Shown: positions 15,272 to 24,071 of the stretch, piece after piece | Layout: the number at the start of each line of letters is the position of its first letter | Numbering within the stretch: position 1 is the first letter of the stretch | Assembly: GCA_026003215.1 (NCBI GenBank) | Contig: BPGV01000001.1 | Span: 275,570 to 339,569, forward strand | Origin: Bacteroidia bacterium | GTDB lineage: Bacteria; Bacteroidota; Bacteroidia; SpSt-205 | Direction: 5' to 3' | DNA length: 64,000 nucleotides | Program-made: the position numbers and the translations under genes | Notes under the pieces: model-generated | Database searches by the model: none | What the model was told of the DNA's origin: nothing | What the model saw: only the letters and a program-made list of their open reading frames with translations

Positions 15272-17174
15272 GTGTGGCGCCTCGCTTGGACCTACCAAGG
15301 GATATTGCTCCTCACCTTTACGGTCCTACGCGCAATTTTCTTTGTCTGGAATGCTGACTTCTTAGAAGAAAAGTCATGGTTTTTGCCTATTTTGCTCAGA
15401 GGATTTCTTTTTGATTGGGTAGCCACGAGTTGGGTCCTCCTCCCCGCATGGATAACTTGGCTCGCTGGTCAAAAAAGAATAGGGTTTGCGGTATGGCTCC
15501 TCGCCGCTGCTGCCAGCCTGGCGTTGGAGGTGATAGATATTGGATACTTCCCCTATACCCGACGACGCTCCGGCCTGGAACTCCTCCAAATCCTCTCTTT
15601 TTGGCAAGATACCCTGCCTGCTCTCAGTAAGTATGTACGGGATTTTGCGCTGGGCTTCCTTTTATGGGGGCTTTTGGTAGGAGTCCTTTTCTGGGTGGGG
15701 AAAAGGCTCATAACCCGTATTCCCACCCCAAAGAAATATCGCCTCCTTGGGTGGCTTATTAGTTTAGCTTGCTTAGGGGTGGGACTGCGAGGAGGATTAC
15801 GTCTCAAGCCGCTTTCTGTGGTGGATGCGGCCCCTGCAGGATGCCCTTCGTGTGCGCCTTTTGTGCTCAATACCACTTTCTCTCTCCTCCGAGCGATTGA
15901 GCAGCCACGCCTCCCCCCCTGGCCTGACCCACCGCCGGGCATAGCGTTGTATCCGCGTTCCTTTTCCCCCGTACCTGAAAAGGCTATCTTACCTCGGGCT
16001 AACGTGGTCGTTTTCATCTTAGAAAGCTTCTCCTACGAGTACATCGAGCGCGGCCATGCGCCCTTTCTGGCATCGCTCCTCCAAAAAGGCCTCCAAGTGA
16101 AGTGGGGTTTTGCTACCAACAGCCGTTCCGCTGAAGGAGTGCCCGCTATCCTCTCCGGCCTCCCCTCCTGGGGCGAAGAGCCCCTCATTTTCACCCCTTA
16201 TGCTTCTCGTATTCAATACAGCTTGGGAGAGCTCCTCGCTAAATGGGGGTATACCACGGCTTTCTTCCACGGGGGCAATAATGGTACCATGCTTTTGGAT
16301 GCCTACACTGCCCAAGCCGGCTTTCAAAGGTACTTCGGCCGAAATGAATACCCCTATCCCAAAAGAGACTATGATGGTACCTGGGGTATATGGGATGAAC
16401 CCTTCCTGCAGTTTTGCGCAGAAAAAATAGGAGAGCTTAGAGAACCCTTTCTGGCGGTGATTTTTACCCTTAGCTCACATCATCCGTATGCTATACCGGC
16501 TACTTTCCGAGATAGCGTACAAAACATCCACCAGCCCATATATCAGGCGGTGCGTTATACAGATTGGGCGCTAAGCCGTTTTTTTTGCGCGAGTAGAGAC
16601 TACAACTTGGGCTAAGCGCACGCTTTTTGTATTTACTGCCGATCATACCGGCCCCAGCGAAGAAGCTTTCCATCCAGTGCGCGCCTTTCGCGTGCCGATT
16701 GGGTTTTATGTGCCGGGACGAACGCTTCCTTCCGGAGATAGCTTGGCCAGCCATATAGATATTCTTCCGAGCATCTTAGGGGCAATAGGCTATCCTTATG
16801 CTGTACCCATATGGGGTCATAGTATATGGGACACGGTGCCTGACCGCTGGGCTCCCCAGAAACCTCTGCCTCTCCTTTTTCAAGCAGTCGGACGAGCCCA
16901 TGTGGTGCGTTTTTCCCCTGGTCATCCCCCCCAAGTACAACGCTGGAGCGGCGATCCCTGGCGGATTACCCACGAAGACACGCTTTTACCCCCATGGTAT
17001 CTTGATTGGATAGCTTACCTGGCAGGCTATGGCCATTGGATAGAGGGGCCTCACAGGTCCCCTAACATCGGCCGAACCACCACCTCTTCTACCACCGTGG
17101 GAGGGGGCAGATGCGCTATGCTCCACAAAAGCTCCGCCACAGCTTCCGGTAAGATAAAGCGTTCGGGTGGATAA
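15272..17174 (+). CDS. LtaS-like membrane sulfatase/phosphoglycerol transferase, frameshifted
   Basis: About 633 residues if the frame is repaired. Five hydrophobic segments in the first ~175 residues precede an extracytoplasmic alkaline-phosphatase-superfamily domain (VVFILESFSYEYIE, then TNSRSAEGVPAILSGLPS around the nucleophile, YTTAFFHGGNNGT, TLSSHHPYAIP). This is the LtaS/MdoB layout, so the likely activity is transfer of phosphoglycerol or phosphoethanolamine to an envelope polymer or lipid; substrate unknown. The frame breaks at eight T (16579-16586). Reading seven T continues FARVETTTWAKR then TLFVFTADHTGPSEEAFHPV, with the metal-binding DH. The last ~40 residues overlap the convergent SDR gene and look non-native, so a second small error near 17040 is possible. 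Confidence 0.8.
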
Positions 17175-17734
17175 GGCGCACCTGCCCATGAATCCGTCAG
17201 CGTAGCCCCTAAAAGTAGGGCAGTCACCCCTACGTTGTACGACTTGAGTTGCTCTCGTAGATTACGCGCCAGGGAAAGCTGGCCGGCTTTCGCGATGCTG
17301 TAAGCGCTGCCGTTGGGATAGGCTTGCAGCGCCGCAATAGATGAAATAAATACTATCAATCCACGCTTCTGTGTAAGGAAAACCGGCAACAGGCTACGCG
17401 TTACATAATAGCTGCTGTGTAGATTGGCTGAGAGCATGGCTTCGTAGCTTGCCTCTTCCTCCTGCAAAAGCGAGCCCGGTAGAAAAGCCCCCGCATTATT
17501 GACAAGCACAGCTATAGAGGGATATTTTTCGCGGATGTAAGCACCAAAAGCCAGGGCGTTTTCTTTTTGGCTTAAGTCGGCTTCTTGGACATCCCAGTCG
17601 GGGTGAAGGCTGCGCAGCCGAGCCACATGGAGCGGGGTGCGCCCACAAGTGACAATCGGATAAGACTCCGCAAACCGCCGGGCGATAGCATACCCAATCC
17701 CGCGGGTGCCTCCCGTCACGACTACGACCCCCAT
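17051..17734 (-). CDS. Short-chain dehydrogenase/reductase
   Basis: A 227-residue classical SDR. It begins VVVTGGTRGIGYAIARRFAE (cofactor-binding TGxxxGIG), has NNAGAF at the end of beta-4, and the catalytic Ser with YSIAK (Tyr-x-x-x-Lys). Substrate and pathway are not evident; sepiapterin-type reductases also look like this. It is the last gene of a leftward operon, starting one base after the cdaA stop, so it is probably coupled to it. Its 3' end lies inside the antisense tail of the sulfatase ORF. Confidence 0.85.
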   Translation of the reverse strand: MGVVVVTGGTRGIGYAIARRFAESYPIVTCGRTPLHVARLRSLHPDWDVQEADLSQKENALAFGAYIREKYPSIAVLVNNAGAFLPGSLLQEEEASYEAMLSANLHSSYYVTRSLLPVFLTQKRGLIVFISSIAALQAYPNGSAYSIAKAGQLSLARNLREQLKSYNVGVTALLLGATLTDSWAGAPYPPERFILPEAVAELLWSIAHLPPPTVVEEVVVRPMLGDL

Positions 17735-17735
17735 T

Positions 17736-18509
17736 TCAGCGAAGGTAAAAGCTTTGGATTTTCTTTTTGAGCTCTACCAAGGGATAGCGGCGCAACTCGC
17801 CTTTGTGTGCTGCGGAAATGATGCCTGTCTCCTCGGATACCACCAAGACCAAGGCATCTGTTTGTTCGGCTAAGCCCAGGGCTGCCCGATGTCGTTGGCC
17901 AAAGGTTTGAGGTAAGTCTAACCGTTCACTCAAGGGCAGCGTACAACGCACCGCAATCACTTTATCGCCCCGAATAAGCGCCGCCCCATCATGCAGCGGA
18001 CTTTTCTTTTCAAAGAGCATCAGGAACATGCGAGCTTCCACCGGAAGCTGAACCACATCGCCTGTCTGCGCAAAGGCACTCAGGTCATCATCTCCTTCTA
18101 CGACAATGAGCGCGCCCAATCCGTGCTTAGAGAGGAGTTGTAGCGCCTCTATCAGCTCCTGCGCCAAATGGGCGGCCGTTTCCTCGGTGACGATGGCTTG
18201 CCGCAAAACCCGTAGCCCAGGCAGAAGTCGTAGGCTATACAGCCACCGACGCAGCTCTGGCGCTAAAACTACCGCCAAAATCACCCCTATCCCCGTAAGC
18301 ACATACCGTAAGATAAAAGAAACTGTCAGAAGTCCTAAAAGGCTTACAACCTTATAGAGTACTACCAGTCCCAATAATGCCAGTGCTAAGTTTAGCAGGT
18401 TTCTTTGGTAAAACCATCGTAGTACTGCATATAAAATGCTTGTAAGGAGGAGGAAGTCCAGCCCATCGCGCCAAGTGACGGGGATAGGCCCTATGCGGAA
18501 AAGTTCCAT
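17736..18509 (-). CDS. cdaA: Diadenylate cyclase CdaA
   Basis: A 257-residue membrane-bound enzyme that makes cyclic di-AMP from two ATP. Three hydrophobic segments in the first ~85 residues match the CdaA anchor. The DAC (DisA_N) domain has the catalytic SPLHDGAALI (DGA motif), QRHRAALGLAE (RHR motif) and SEETGIISAAHKG. Upstream folP overlaps it by 19 bases, an arrangement common in Bacteroidota. c-di-AMP controls potassium and turgor, so this gene fits with the wall-related genes nearby. No GlmM or CdaR partner is encoded in the window. Confidence 0.93.
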   Translation of the reverse strand: MELFRIGPIPVTWRDGLDFLLLTSILYAVLRWFYQRNLLNLALALLGLVVLYKVVSLLGLLTVSFILRYVLTGIGVILAVVLAPELRRWLYSLRLLPGLRVLRQAIVTEETAAHLAQELIEALQLLSKHGLGALIVVEGDDDLSAFAQTGDVVQLPVEARMFLMLFEKKSPLHDGAALIRGDKVIAVRCTLPLSERLDLPQTFGQRHRAALGLAEQTDALVLVVSEETGIISAAHKGELRRYPLVELKKKIQSFYLR

Positions 18510-19342
18510 GTAGGTAAAAGTTGGAGGAGTTGGCGCACAGGAGCTGGATCATGGACGCGTAAGATGTGTACGCCCCACAAGAGCGCTTGCCAGTGTAGCG
18601 CTGTGGAAGCCCATAATACTTCTTTTGGGGTGCTTTGCAAAACCCGCCAGAGCATAGACTTACGCGAGATGCCTACAAGTAGCGGATAGCCCATCTCCAC
18701 AAAGTGGGGTAGCGCCCGAAAAAGCGCATAGTTATGGGCAATCGTCTTGCCAAAGCCGAAGCCTGGGTCTATCACAATATCTTCTATGCCGAGCTGCCGC
18801 AGCTGCTGTGTTTTTTCTATGAAGTATTCCCAAACTTCCTGTACGACATTGGTATAGGTGGGGTTTTGCTGCATGGTTTGGGGGGTACCTTGTATGTGCA
18901 TCAGCACGTAGGACACCCGGTAGTGGGCTATGACTTCCCACAAGGTAGGGTCAAAAGCGCCGCCAGAAATATCGTTTATCCAGTCGGCGCCTTCTTCCAA
19001 GGCTATGCGCGCCACCTCTCCCCTAAACGTATCTACACTGATGGGGACGTCCGGAAAGGCTTTGCGGATGCTGCGAAGGGCCGGGAGCAGGCGCTGTAGC
19101 TCTTCTTCTACGGGGACGTCGGGAGCCCCTGGGCGAGTAGAAACTGCCCCTATATCCAGCAAATCGGCCCCAGCTTCTATTAAGTGAGCGGCTTTGTGCT
19201 GGGCTGCCTCTGGCGTCAAAGCCTCTCCCCCATCCGAAAAAGAGTCCGGCGTCACATTCACTATCCCCATTATGCAAGGAGGGGCCAAAGGATATATCCT
19301 ATCCGGAAAGCGGAGATAGTACCTCCCGTAAGACATACTCAA
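18491..19342 (-). CDS. folP: Dihydropteroate synthase FolP
   Basis: A 283-residue DHPS that condenses 6-hydroxymethyl-dihydropterin diphosphate with p-aminobenzoate in folate synthesis. Family landmarks run in order along the TIM barrel: IMGIVNVTPDSFSDGG, DIGAVSTRPGA, FPDVPISVDTFR, INDISGG, VLMHIQGTPQTMQ, VIDPGFGFGKT and GISRKSM, ending with an RVHDP block. The start at 19342 overlaps the Nudix gene by 44 bases. The next codons (MSMSYGRYYLRF) are plausible, but a downstream start cannot be excluded. Confidence 0.93.
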   Translation of the reverse strand: MSMSYGRYYLRFPDRIYPLAPPCIMGIVNVTPDSFSDGGEALTPEAAQHKAAHLIEAGADLLDIGAVSTRPGAPDVPVEEELQRLLPALRSIRKAFPDVPISVDTFRGEVARIALEEGADWINDISGGAFDPTLWEVIAHYRVSYVLMHIQGTPQTMQQNPTYTNVVQEVWEYFIEKTQQLRQLGIEDIVIDPGFGFGKTIAHNYALFRALPHFVEMGYPLLVGISRKSMLWRVLQSTPKEVLWASTALHWQALLWGVHILRVHDPAPVRQLLQLLPTWNFSA

Positions 19343-19976
19343 TCACATCCTGGATCGTACCATACGACTGCGGATACAAAAAAGGCACTTCTTTCGGCGA
19401 AACCCACCGATAGGACTCTATGCCTTCTTCTTTTTGCACATGGGCTACGGGGGCTTTTTCTACACAGCGAAAAAGAAACCAGTGGACCTCCTTCAGAAAA
19501 ACTTTCTCTCCTTCCATATATGTGTGAAAGGTTTGTGTAAGAGGCCGCATAGGGGTAGCACAGGTAAGTCCTGTTTCTTCTACCAGTTCGCGCTGAGCGG
19601 CTTCGCTGGGGGTCTCATGCGGTTCTACTTTGCCCTTAGGCAGGTCCCACCGACCCCGGCGCCATATAAAAAGAATATCCCCAGCCCCATCTATTACCAC
19701 AGCCCCACCCGCCCAAATATTCTCAAAAGTTTTTCGGTATTCTTGCCAAAAAGCTTCCAACGCCTCCTTAGAAGGAAAGTAAATACGCGTAGTATGGGGC
19801 TTAGGTAGTTCTGTCTGCCTGAGGTGGTAGGTTCGTATCTTATCCAAGGTACCGGGGAGGTATAGAAAACGCGTACCTTTCTCTTGGAGGAGGGTCTGGG
19901 TAGTAGGAAGGCCCTGAATCGGCCTGGAAGCCACCGTGAATTCCAGACAAAAGTCGTAATGATATACCCGAAGCAT
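19299..19976 (-). CDS. Nudix hydrolase
   Basis: A 225-residue protein with a Nudix fold in its C-terminal two thirds. The Nudix box is complete: GKVEPHETPSEAAQRELVEE followed by TG, with the REL-x-EE metal site, preceded by WRRGRWDLPKG. The first ~75 residues are an extension without a recognised domain. A substrate cannot be read from this; a nucleoside diphosphate derivative is the family norm. Position ahead of folP is suggestive, because a Nudix enzyme removes pyrophosphate from dihydroneopterin triphosphate in folate synthesis, but that is inference. It starts 4 bases after the methyltransferase stop. Confidence 0.85.
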   Translation of the reverse strand: MLRVYHYDFCLEFTVASRPIQGLPTTQTLLQEKGTRFLYLPGTLDKIRTYHLRQTELPKPHTTRIYFPSKEALEAFWQEYRKTFENIWAGGAVVIDGAGDILFIWRRGRWDLPKGKVEPHETPSEAAQRELVEETGLTCATPMRPLTQTFHTYMEGEKVFLKEVHWFLFRCVEKAPVAHVQKEEGIESYRWVSPKEVPFLYPQSYGTIQDVIEYVLREVLSPLSG

Positions 19977-19980
19977 TCCC

Positions 19981-20688
19981 CTAAGATACGGGCTTTCGGG
20001 CTAAGAGGATAAGCCGAAGGCTGCGCTCCACTTGAAACGGTGCTCCTGTATAATCTCCCCAAAAATCCTCTACTATGAGGCCGCTCCGCTCCGCTATCTG
20101 CGCTAAGTCCCCCTGCGTAAGCTTAAAGACTTTTTCTTCATATACCTTTCTTTCTCCCGAGGGGAGAGTTACCGTAATGCGTTTATGGAGATGGAAGATA
20201 GTCTGCCATCGTTCAATAAAGAAGTGTATTCCTTCTACTTCCCGTTCCTCGTGAGTGATAGGGTTTCTACGGTAAATATTGAGATAATCTATGACGAGCC
20301 AGCCTTCAGGTGCAAGCCAACGCACAAAACGATGCATAAGGCGGACAAGCTCATCCCACCGCTGCGCCCCTAAGCCAAAAGTCGTAAAAAAGCTCCCAAT
20401 AAAATCATACCTCTTGTCGGGTTCCCAAGTGCGGAGGTCGGCCTGAAAAAATCGTACCCCCGCCGGCAAATGCGGCTGTACAGGGGCCATATCTACTGCA
20501 TCTACCTTAAGCCCAGCTTTGGCCAGGGCCCGCGCATAGCGCCCTTCTCCACACCCCGCATCTAAGGCAGAAGCCCCCATGGGTAGCTGCAAATATTTAA
20601 GCAAAATATCTACAAACTTCTCTGCTTCTGTATCATCTCTATGCGCATACAGAAGTTTATAGAAAGAAGACGAGAACCACTCTTCCAT
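19981..20688 (-). CDS. SAM-dependent methyltransferase, class I
   Basis: A 235-residue Rossmann-fold methyltransferase. It has motif I as ALDAGCGEGRYARALAKAG (about residues 39-57), the acidic end of beta-2 as KVDAVDMAP, and FDFIGSFFTTFGLG-like beta-4. The C-terminal half has a beta-rich cap with ERWQTIFHLHKRITVTLPSG. It resembles the broad Methyltransf_25/11 group and the substrate is unknown. It is the first gene of a five-gene leftward operon (then Nudix, folP, cdaA, SDR), and its ATG lies 4 bases from the -7 box. Confidence 0.82.
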   Translation of the reverse strand: MEEWFSSSFYKLLYAHRDDTEAEKFVDILLKYLQLPMGASALDAGCGEGRYARALAKAGLKVDAVDMAPVQPHLPAGVRFFQADLRTWEPDKRYDFIGSFFTTFGLGAQRWDELVRLMHRFVRWLAPEGWLVIDYLNIYRRNPITHEEREVEGIHFFIERWQTIFHLHKRITVTLPSGERKVYEEKVFKLTQGDLAQIAERSGLIVEDFWGDYTGAPFQVERSLRLILLARKPVS

Positions 20689-20692
20689 ACCC

Positions 20693-20700
20693 CAAAGATA
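20693..20700 (-). promoter_or_regulatory. -7 box TATCTTTG for the methyltransferase-folP-cdaA operon
   Basis: Exact match 4 bases before the ATG at 20688. It faces away from 20716-20723, 15 bases apart. Confidence 0.62.
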
Positions 20701-20715
20701 CGCCGTTGAAGTGAG

Positions 20716-20723
20716 TACCTTTG
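20716..20723 (+). promoter_or_regulatory. -7 box TACCTTTG for the DUF5686 gene
   Basis: Exact match 4 bases before the ATG at 20728. Confidence 0.62.
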
Positions 20724-20727
20724 GGAT

Positions 20728-23016
20728 ATGTGGTGGACGCTCTGCGTAGGGCTCCTTTCGACTCTATGGGCTCAGATGCTTTTCCAAGCTACGCTCAGAG
20801 ACACTACGGGCGAACCCATACCCTTTGCCACTATTCTCAATCGGCGCACAGGCCAAGGCACTCTTTCTGACCTCACGGGACGTTTTTCGCTGATAGCTCA
20901 GCCCACAGATACGCTGCTTATCCGCTGCGTTGGCTATGCGCCCTTCCAAGGAGAAGCCCGAGTCCTTCCCCAAGAGATTATCCTTGCACCTGCCCCCGTC
21001 GAACTTGCCCCTGTGGTTATACAGCCGGGCGCCAATCCCGCTGATGCGCTCATTGAGCGTGCCTTAGCTGCCCGCAATCGGTGGGACCCGCTTGTACGAC
21101 CACATGCCTATGTGAGCTATAATAAGCTTACCGTTAGCTTGCCAGAAAGCCTGCGCCAACATGCCGACAGCTTGCCTCCTTACCTTTTCTTATGGGAAAC
21201 CCAAACCGAAAAAACCTTCTTCTCCCCCACCCGCCAACGCGAGACCCTCAAAGCCCAAAAAATCGTAGGTAACCTCCCTATCCAAAGTTTCCTCTCCCCT
21301 ACTGCTCTACAACCTTTGAGCCTATACAAAACATGGATAATAATATGGGAAAAGCGTTTAGCCAGTCCTTTAGGTAGTGAAGCTTTTTCTTATTATGTGT
21401 ATGAGCTGCGCGATACCACCTATACCCCCGCAGGGGACACGCTGTATGAGGTAGCCTTTTTCCCCAAGAAACGAGCGCAGGGCTGGGCCTTGCAAGGACG
21501 GCTTATCTTGGCTTTTCCGGATGCAGCTCTGTACAGCTTCCAAGGAGAAGCTTCAGATTTAGCTACTGGGACCACACCCACCGAAATAGCCGCCCTCCGT
21601 ATATGGCAGCACTACGAAAAGCTCGGAGATACTGTATGGTTTCCCACCCAGCTTCATTCGGAAGTGCTTTTTCAAGTGCGCTCTCGTGAAAGAACCCTCC
21701 CCTTAGTGGTGCGCACCCGGTCTTTCCTGCAAGAGATACATATTCCTCCGCCTGTACAAGCTATTCAAAGGGACGAGATACGCCTTCTTGCTCACCTCAC
21801 GCCTCTATCCCCAGACAAGCGCGCCGAACCCCTCAGTCCCGAAGAAAGCCTATCTTACGCACAGCTGGATAGCTTGCTAAAGACGGTCCAGATAGGGCGT
21901 TATCGCTGGCTTATGGATTTTCCTTCGCTCCTCACCGGCCGTATAAACCTCGGGCATGTCAATCTCCTCCTACGACCCTTACTCCTGTTTCATGACGCAG
22001 AAGGGCTTCGCCCGCAGATAGGCGTGGAAAGCAGCGACCAAGTCTCGGAAACTTTCAGGGTGCGGGGCTGGGTGGGGTATGGCACCTACCGCTGGGCCGG
22101 TGCTTTGGGCACCCCCTGGCGCTTCGGCGCAGAAGTGGAAATAGGCACCCTCACACGCGCCCGCTTCTATGCCTACGATGATGTACGAGAAGCGACCCTG
22201 CCCCGCCTGCTGGATGAAAATCCCGCTACCCTCCTTGGGGACCAAAAGCCTTATGAAAATACCAATCGGGCTTATGCCTTCCGCTGGGAAGCCCTGGTAC
22301 GAGAACGCTCAGCAGGCTTGAGCTTTAGACTGCCCTTGGGAAGTACCGTGCACCTACTCTGCCTTGGTGCATGGACAGAACGCCAAAGCCTCTCTGATAT
22401 TTGGAAGGGGTATACCTTAGGCTTGCAAAGTGAATACCTGCGGCGCCAGACCCTTCTACGCCGAGGCAGTACGCTATGGCGTGAGGCTTATGTAGGGCCT
22501 CGCCTCACGCTCCAAGCCCTGTATTTCATGCCTTTTTCCGGAGGGCGGCCTTTTCGGTGGGTTCAAGCTGACCTGTGGCATCGCTGGCAGTGGGGCCGGT
22601 GGGCAGATATGCAGCTCCGGCTAAGCGGAGGCTTCTCCCCAGATAGCGTACCCCTTCTGTGGCAACATCAACTGCGCACGCTTCCCGGCGTTTACTTCAC
22701 GGGGCTGCCCTTTGCCTTGGCTTCGTATCCATTTTTTCAAAGGACTACCTATTTTGCCTATTTCTTTTATGCCTGGAGCCTACCTAATACCCACTTTCCC
22801 TTCCGGTCTTTTGCGCCTATACCTACTTTTCACCTCCAAGGTGCATGGACGCCCAATGCGTTCTACCCCGAAGTAGGCTTCTCCATATATCGCTGGCTGC
22901 CTTCGAAGTTATATCAATATTTCAGCAGCTTTAGTTTGGCTTATTTAGGGATTTATACCTCCCTTCCGCTACGAAAAGAAAACCGCTTGTATGTGCGTAT
23001 GTGGTTTCCTTTCTAA
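20728..23016 (+). CDS. DUF5686 / carboxypeptidase-regulatory-like outer-membrane protein
   Basis: A 762-residue Bacteroidota envelope protein. Signal peptide MWWTLCVGLLSTLWAQ; then a carboxypeptidase-regulatory-like beta-sandwich (LRDTTGEPIPFATILNRRTG, TLSDLTGRFSL) to about residue 95; then the DUF5686 region, starting DALIERALAARNRWDP and including YVYELRDTTYTPAGDTLYEVAF. The C-terminal half is a predicted beta-barrel with alternating aromatics, ending in YVRMWFPF, a typical barrel end with terminal Phe. It resembles outer-membrane receptors without a TonB box; function unknown. Its stop overlaps the convergent recF stop by four bases. Confidence 0.8.
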   Translation: MWWTLCVGLLSTLWAQMLFQATLRDTTGEPIPFATILNRRTGQGTLSDLTGRFSLIAQPTDTLLIRCVGYAPFQGEARVLPQEIILAPAPVELAPVVIQPGANPADALIERALAARNRWDPLVRPHAYVSYNKLTVSLPESLRQHADSLPPYLFLWETQTEKTFFSPTRQRETLKAQKIVGNLPIQSFLSPTALQPLSLYKTWIIIWEKRLASPLGSEAFSYYVYELRDTTYTPAGDTLYEVAFFPKKRAQGWALQGRLILAFPDAALYSFQGEASDLATGTTPTEIAALRIWQHYEKLGDTVWFPTQLHSEVLFQVRSRERTLPLVVRTRSFLQEIHIPPPVQAIQRDEIRLLAHLTPLSPDKRAEPLSPEESLSYAQLDSLLKTVQIGRYRWLMDFPSLLTGRINLGHVNLLLRPLLLFHDAEGLRPQIGVESSDQVSETFRVRGWVGYGTYRWAGALGTPWRFGAEVEIGTLTRARFYAYDDVREATLPRLLDENPATLLGDQKPYENTNRAYAFRWEALVRERSAGLSFRLPLGSTVHLLCLGAWTERQSLSDIWKGYTLGLQSEYLRRQTLLRRGSTLWREAYVGPRLTLQALYFMPFSGGRPFRWVQADLWHRWQWGRWADMQLRLSGGFSPDSVPLLWQHQLRTLPGVYFTGLPFALASYPFFQRTTYFAYFFYAWSLPNTHFPFRSFAPIPTFHLQGAWTPNAFYPEVGFSIYRWLPSKLYQYFSSFSLAYLGIYTSLPLRKENRLYVRMWFPF

Positions 23017-24053
23017 GGGTTTTGTATCTCGTAGATGGGCAGTTCGGGGAAAGCCTTTTCCACCCGAAGGGGATCTACGTCGGTGAGAAAGGTCTGCCCG
23101 GCCAGGCGTGCAAGCTGCCCCACCGCCCGGAGACGGAAAGCATCTAACTTTTCACCTATATCATCTAAAAGCAGTATAGGTCCCTTAGCTTGTAAGCCGC
23201 TTAAGTAAGCGGCTTCTGCCCATTTCAGGGCGATGAGTAGCGATTTTTTCTGCCCTTCTGAGGCATAGCCACGAGCCTGCTTGTGGTTTAGTTCTATGAC
23301 AAAGTCTTCGGAATGGGGGCCTATGAGGGTGCGTTTGAGGGCTATCTCTCTATTGCGTAATTTTTCCCAAGCTTTTTTCCAAGCAGAGGCTTCCGGTTCT
23401 ACAGAGGGCTTGTAGCGTAGATTTATAGGTTCGCTGCCGAGGGTAGCGTAGAAGGATTGAAGGTATTCTCGGAGTTTTTGGGTGAGTTCTATGCGTTTTT
23501 TTTGGAGGAATGGACCGTATGTGAGGAGGAGCTGTTCCCAGCTTTCTATTTGGGCGTGAGGCAAGGGGTCTTGGCCTAAGAGCGCATTCCGTTGGCTGAG
23601 GGCTCGTACGTAGGGGGTGAGGGCATGTAGGTATTCCGGGCTTATTTGAGAGAGGAGGCGGTCGACCCATCGCCGCCGGAAAGCAGCCGGACCCTCTATC
23701 CACTCTATTTCACCGGGGCGCAAAACCACCACGGGGAGGTGGCCTATCCACCGAGAAAGCGGTTGGATTACCTCACCTTCCCACAATAAGGTGGTACCTT
23801 GACCTCGGGCATACCGCACCTCAGCGATGCCGTCAGGCAGTCGCGCCCGAATACGATATCCTTGACTCCCCCATTGGATCATTTCCTCATCCCGCCCAAA
23901 CCCGCGCAATATAGCCATTTTATGAATAGCTTCCAGTATAGTTGTTTTACCAGAAGCATTCTGACCTATAAAAGCTAAGCCTTCCGTCGGTATTTCTATG
24001 AAAAGATGTGTGTATTTCCGGAGATGCACTCCTTCCAAGGCCCTAAAATACAT
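23013..24053 (-). CDS. recF: DNA replication and repair protein RecF
   Basis: A 346-residue ABC/SMC-like ATPase that, with RecOR, loads RecA at single-strand gaps. The N-terminus is MYFRALEGVHLRKYTHLFIE, followed by Walker A FIGQNASGKTTILEAI. The C-terminal part has the signature region RGYASEGQKKSLLIALKWAE and Walker B ILLLDDIGEKLD. ATG 24053 gives the normal family length; the longer open frame upstream runs through the promoter and into antisense of pdhA. The gene faces pdhA across a shared promoter segment. It is not next to dnaA, dnaN or gyrB. Confidence 0.92.
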   Translation of the reverse strand: MYFRALEGVHLRKYTHLFIEIPTEGLAFIGQNASGKTTILEAIHKMAILRGFGRDEEMIQWGSQGYRIRARLPDGIAEVRYARGQGTTLLWEGEVIQPLSRWIGHLPVVVLRPGEIEWIEGPAAFRRRWVDRLLSQISPEYLHALTPYVRALSQRNALLGQDPLPHAQIESWEQLLLTYGPFLQKKRIELTQKLREYLQSFYATLGSEPINLRYKPSVEPEASAWKKAWEKLRNREIALKRTLIGPHSEDFVIELNHKQARGYASEGQKKSLLIALKWAEAAYLSGLQAKGPILLLDDIGEKLDAFRLRAVGQLARLAGQTFLTDVDPLRVEKAFPELPIYEIQNP

Positions 24054-24059
24054 GCGCCG

Positions 24060-24067
24060 TATCTTTG
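24060..24067 (+). promoter_or_regulatory. -7 box TATCTTTG for the pdhA-phosphatase-kinase operon
   Basis: Exact match 4 bases before the ATG at 24072. It lies to the left of the recF box, so the two transcripts overlap at their 5' ends. Confidence 0.62.
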
Positions 24068-24071
24068 CTAC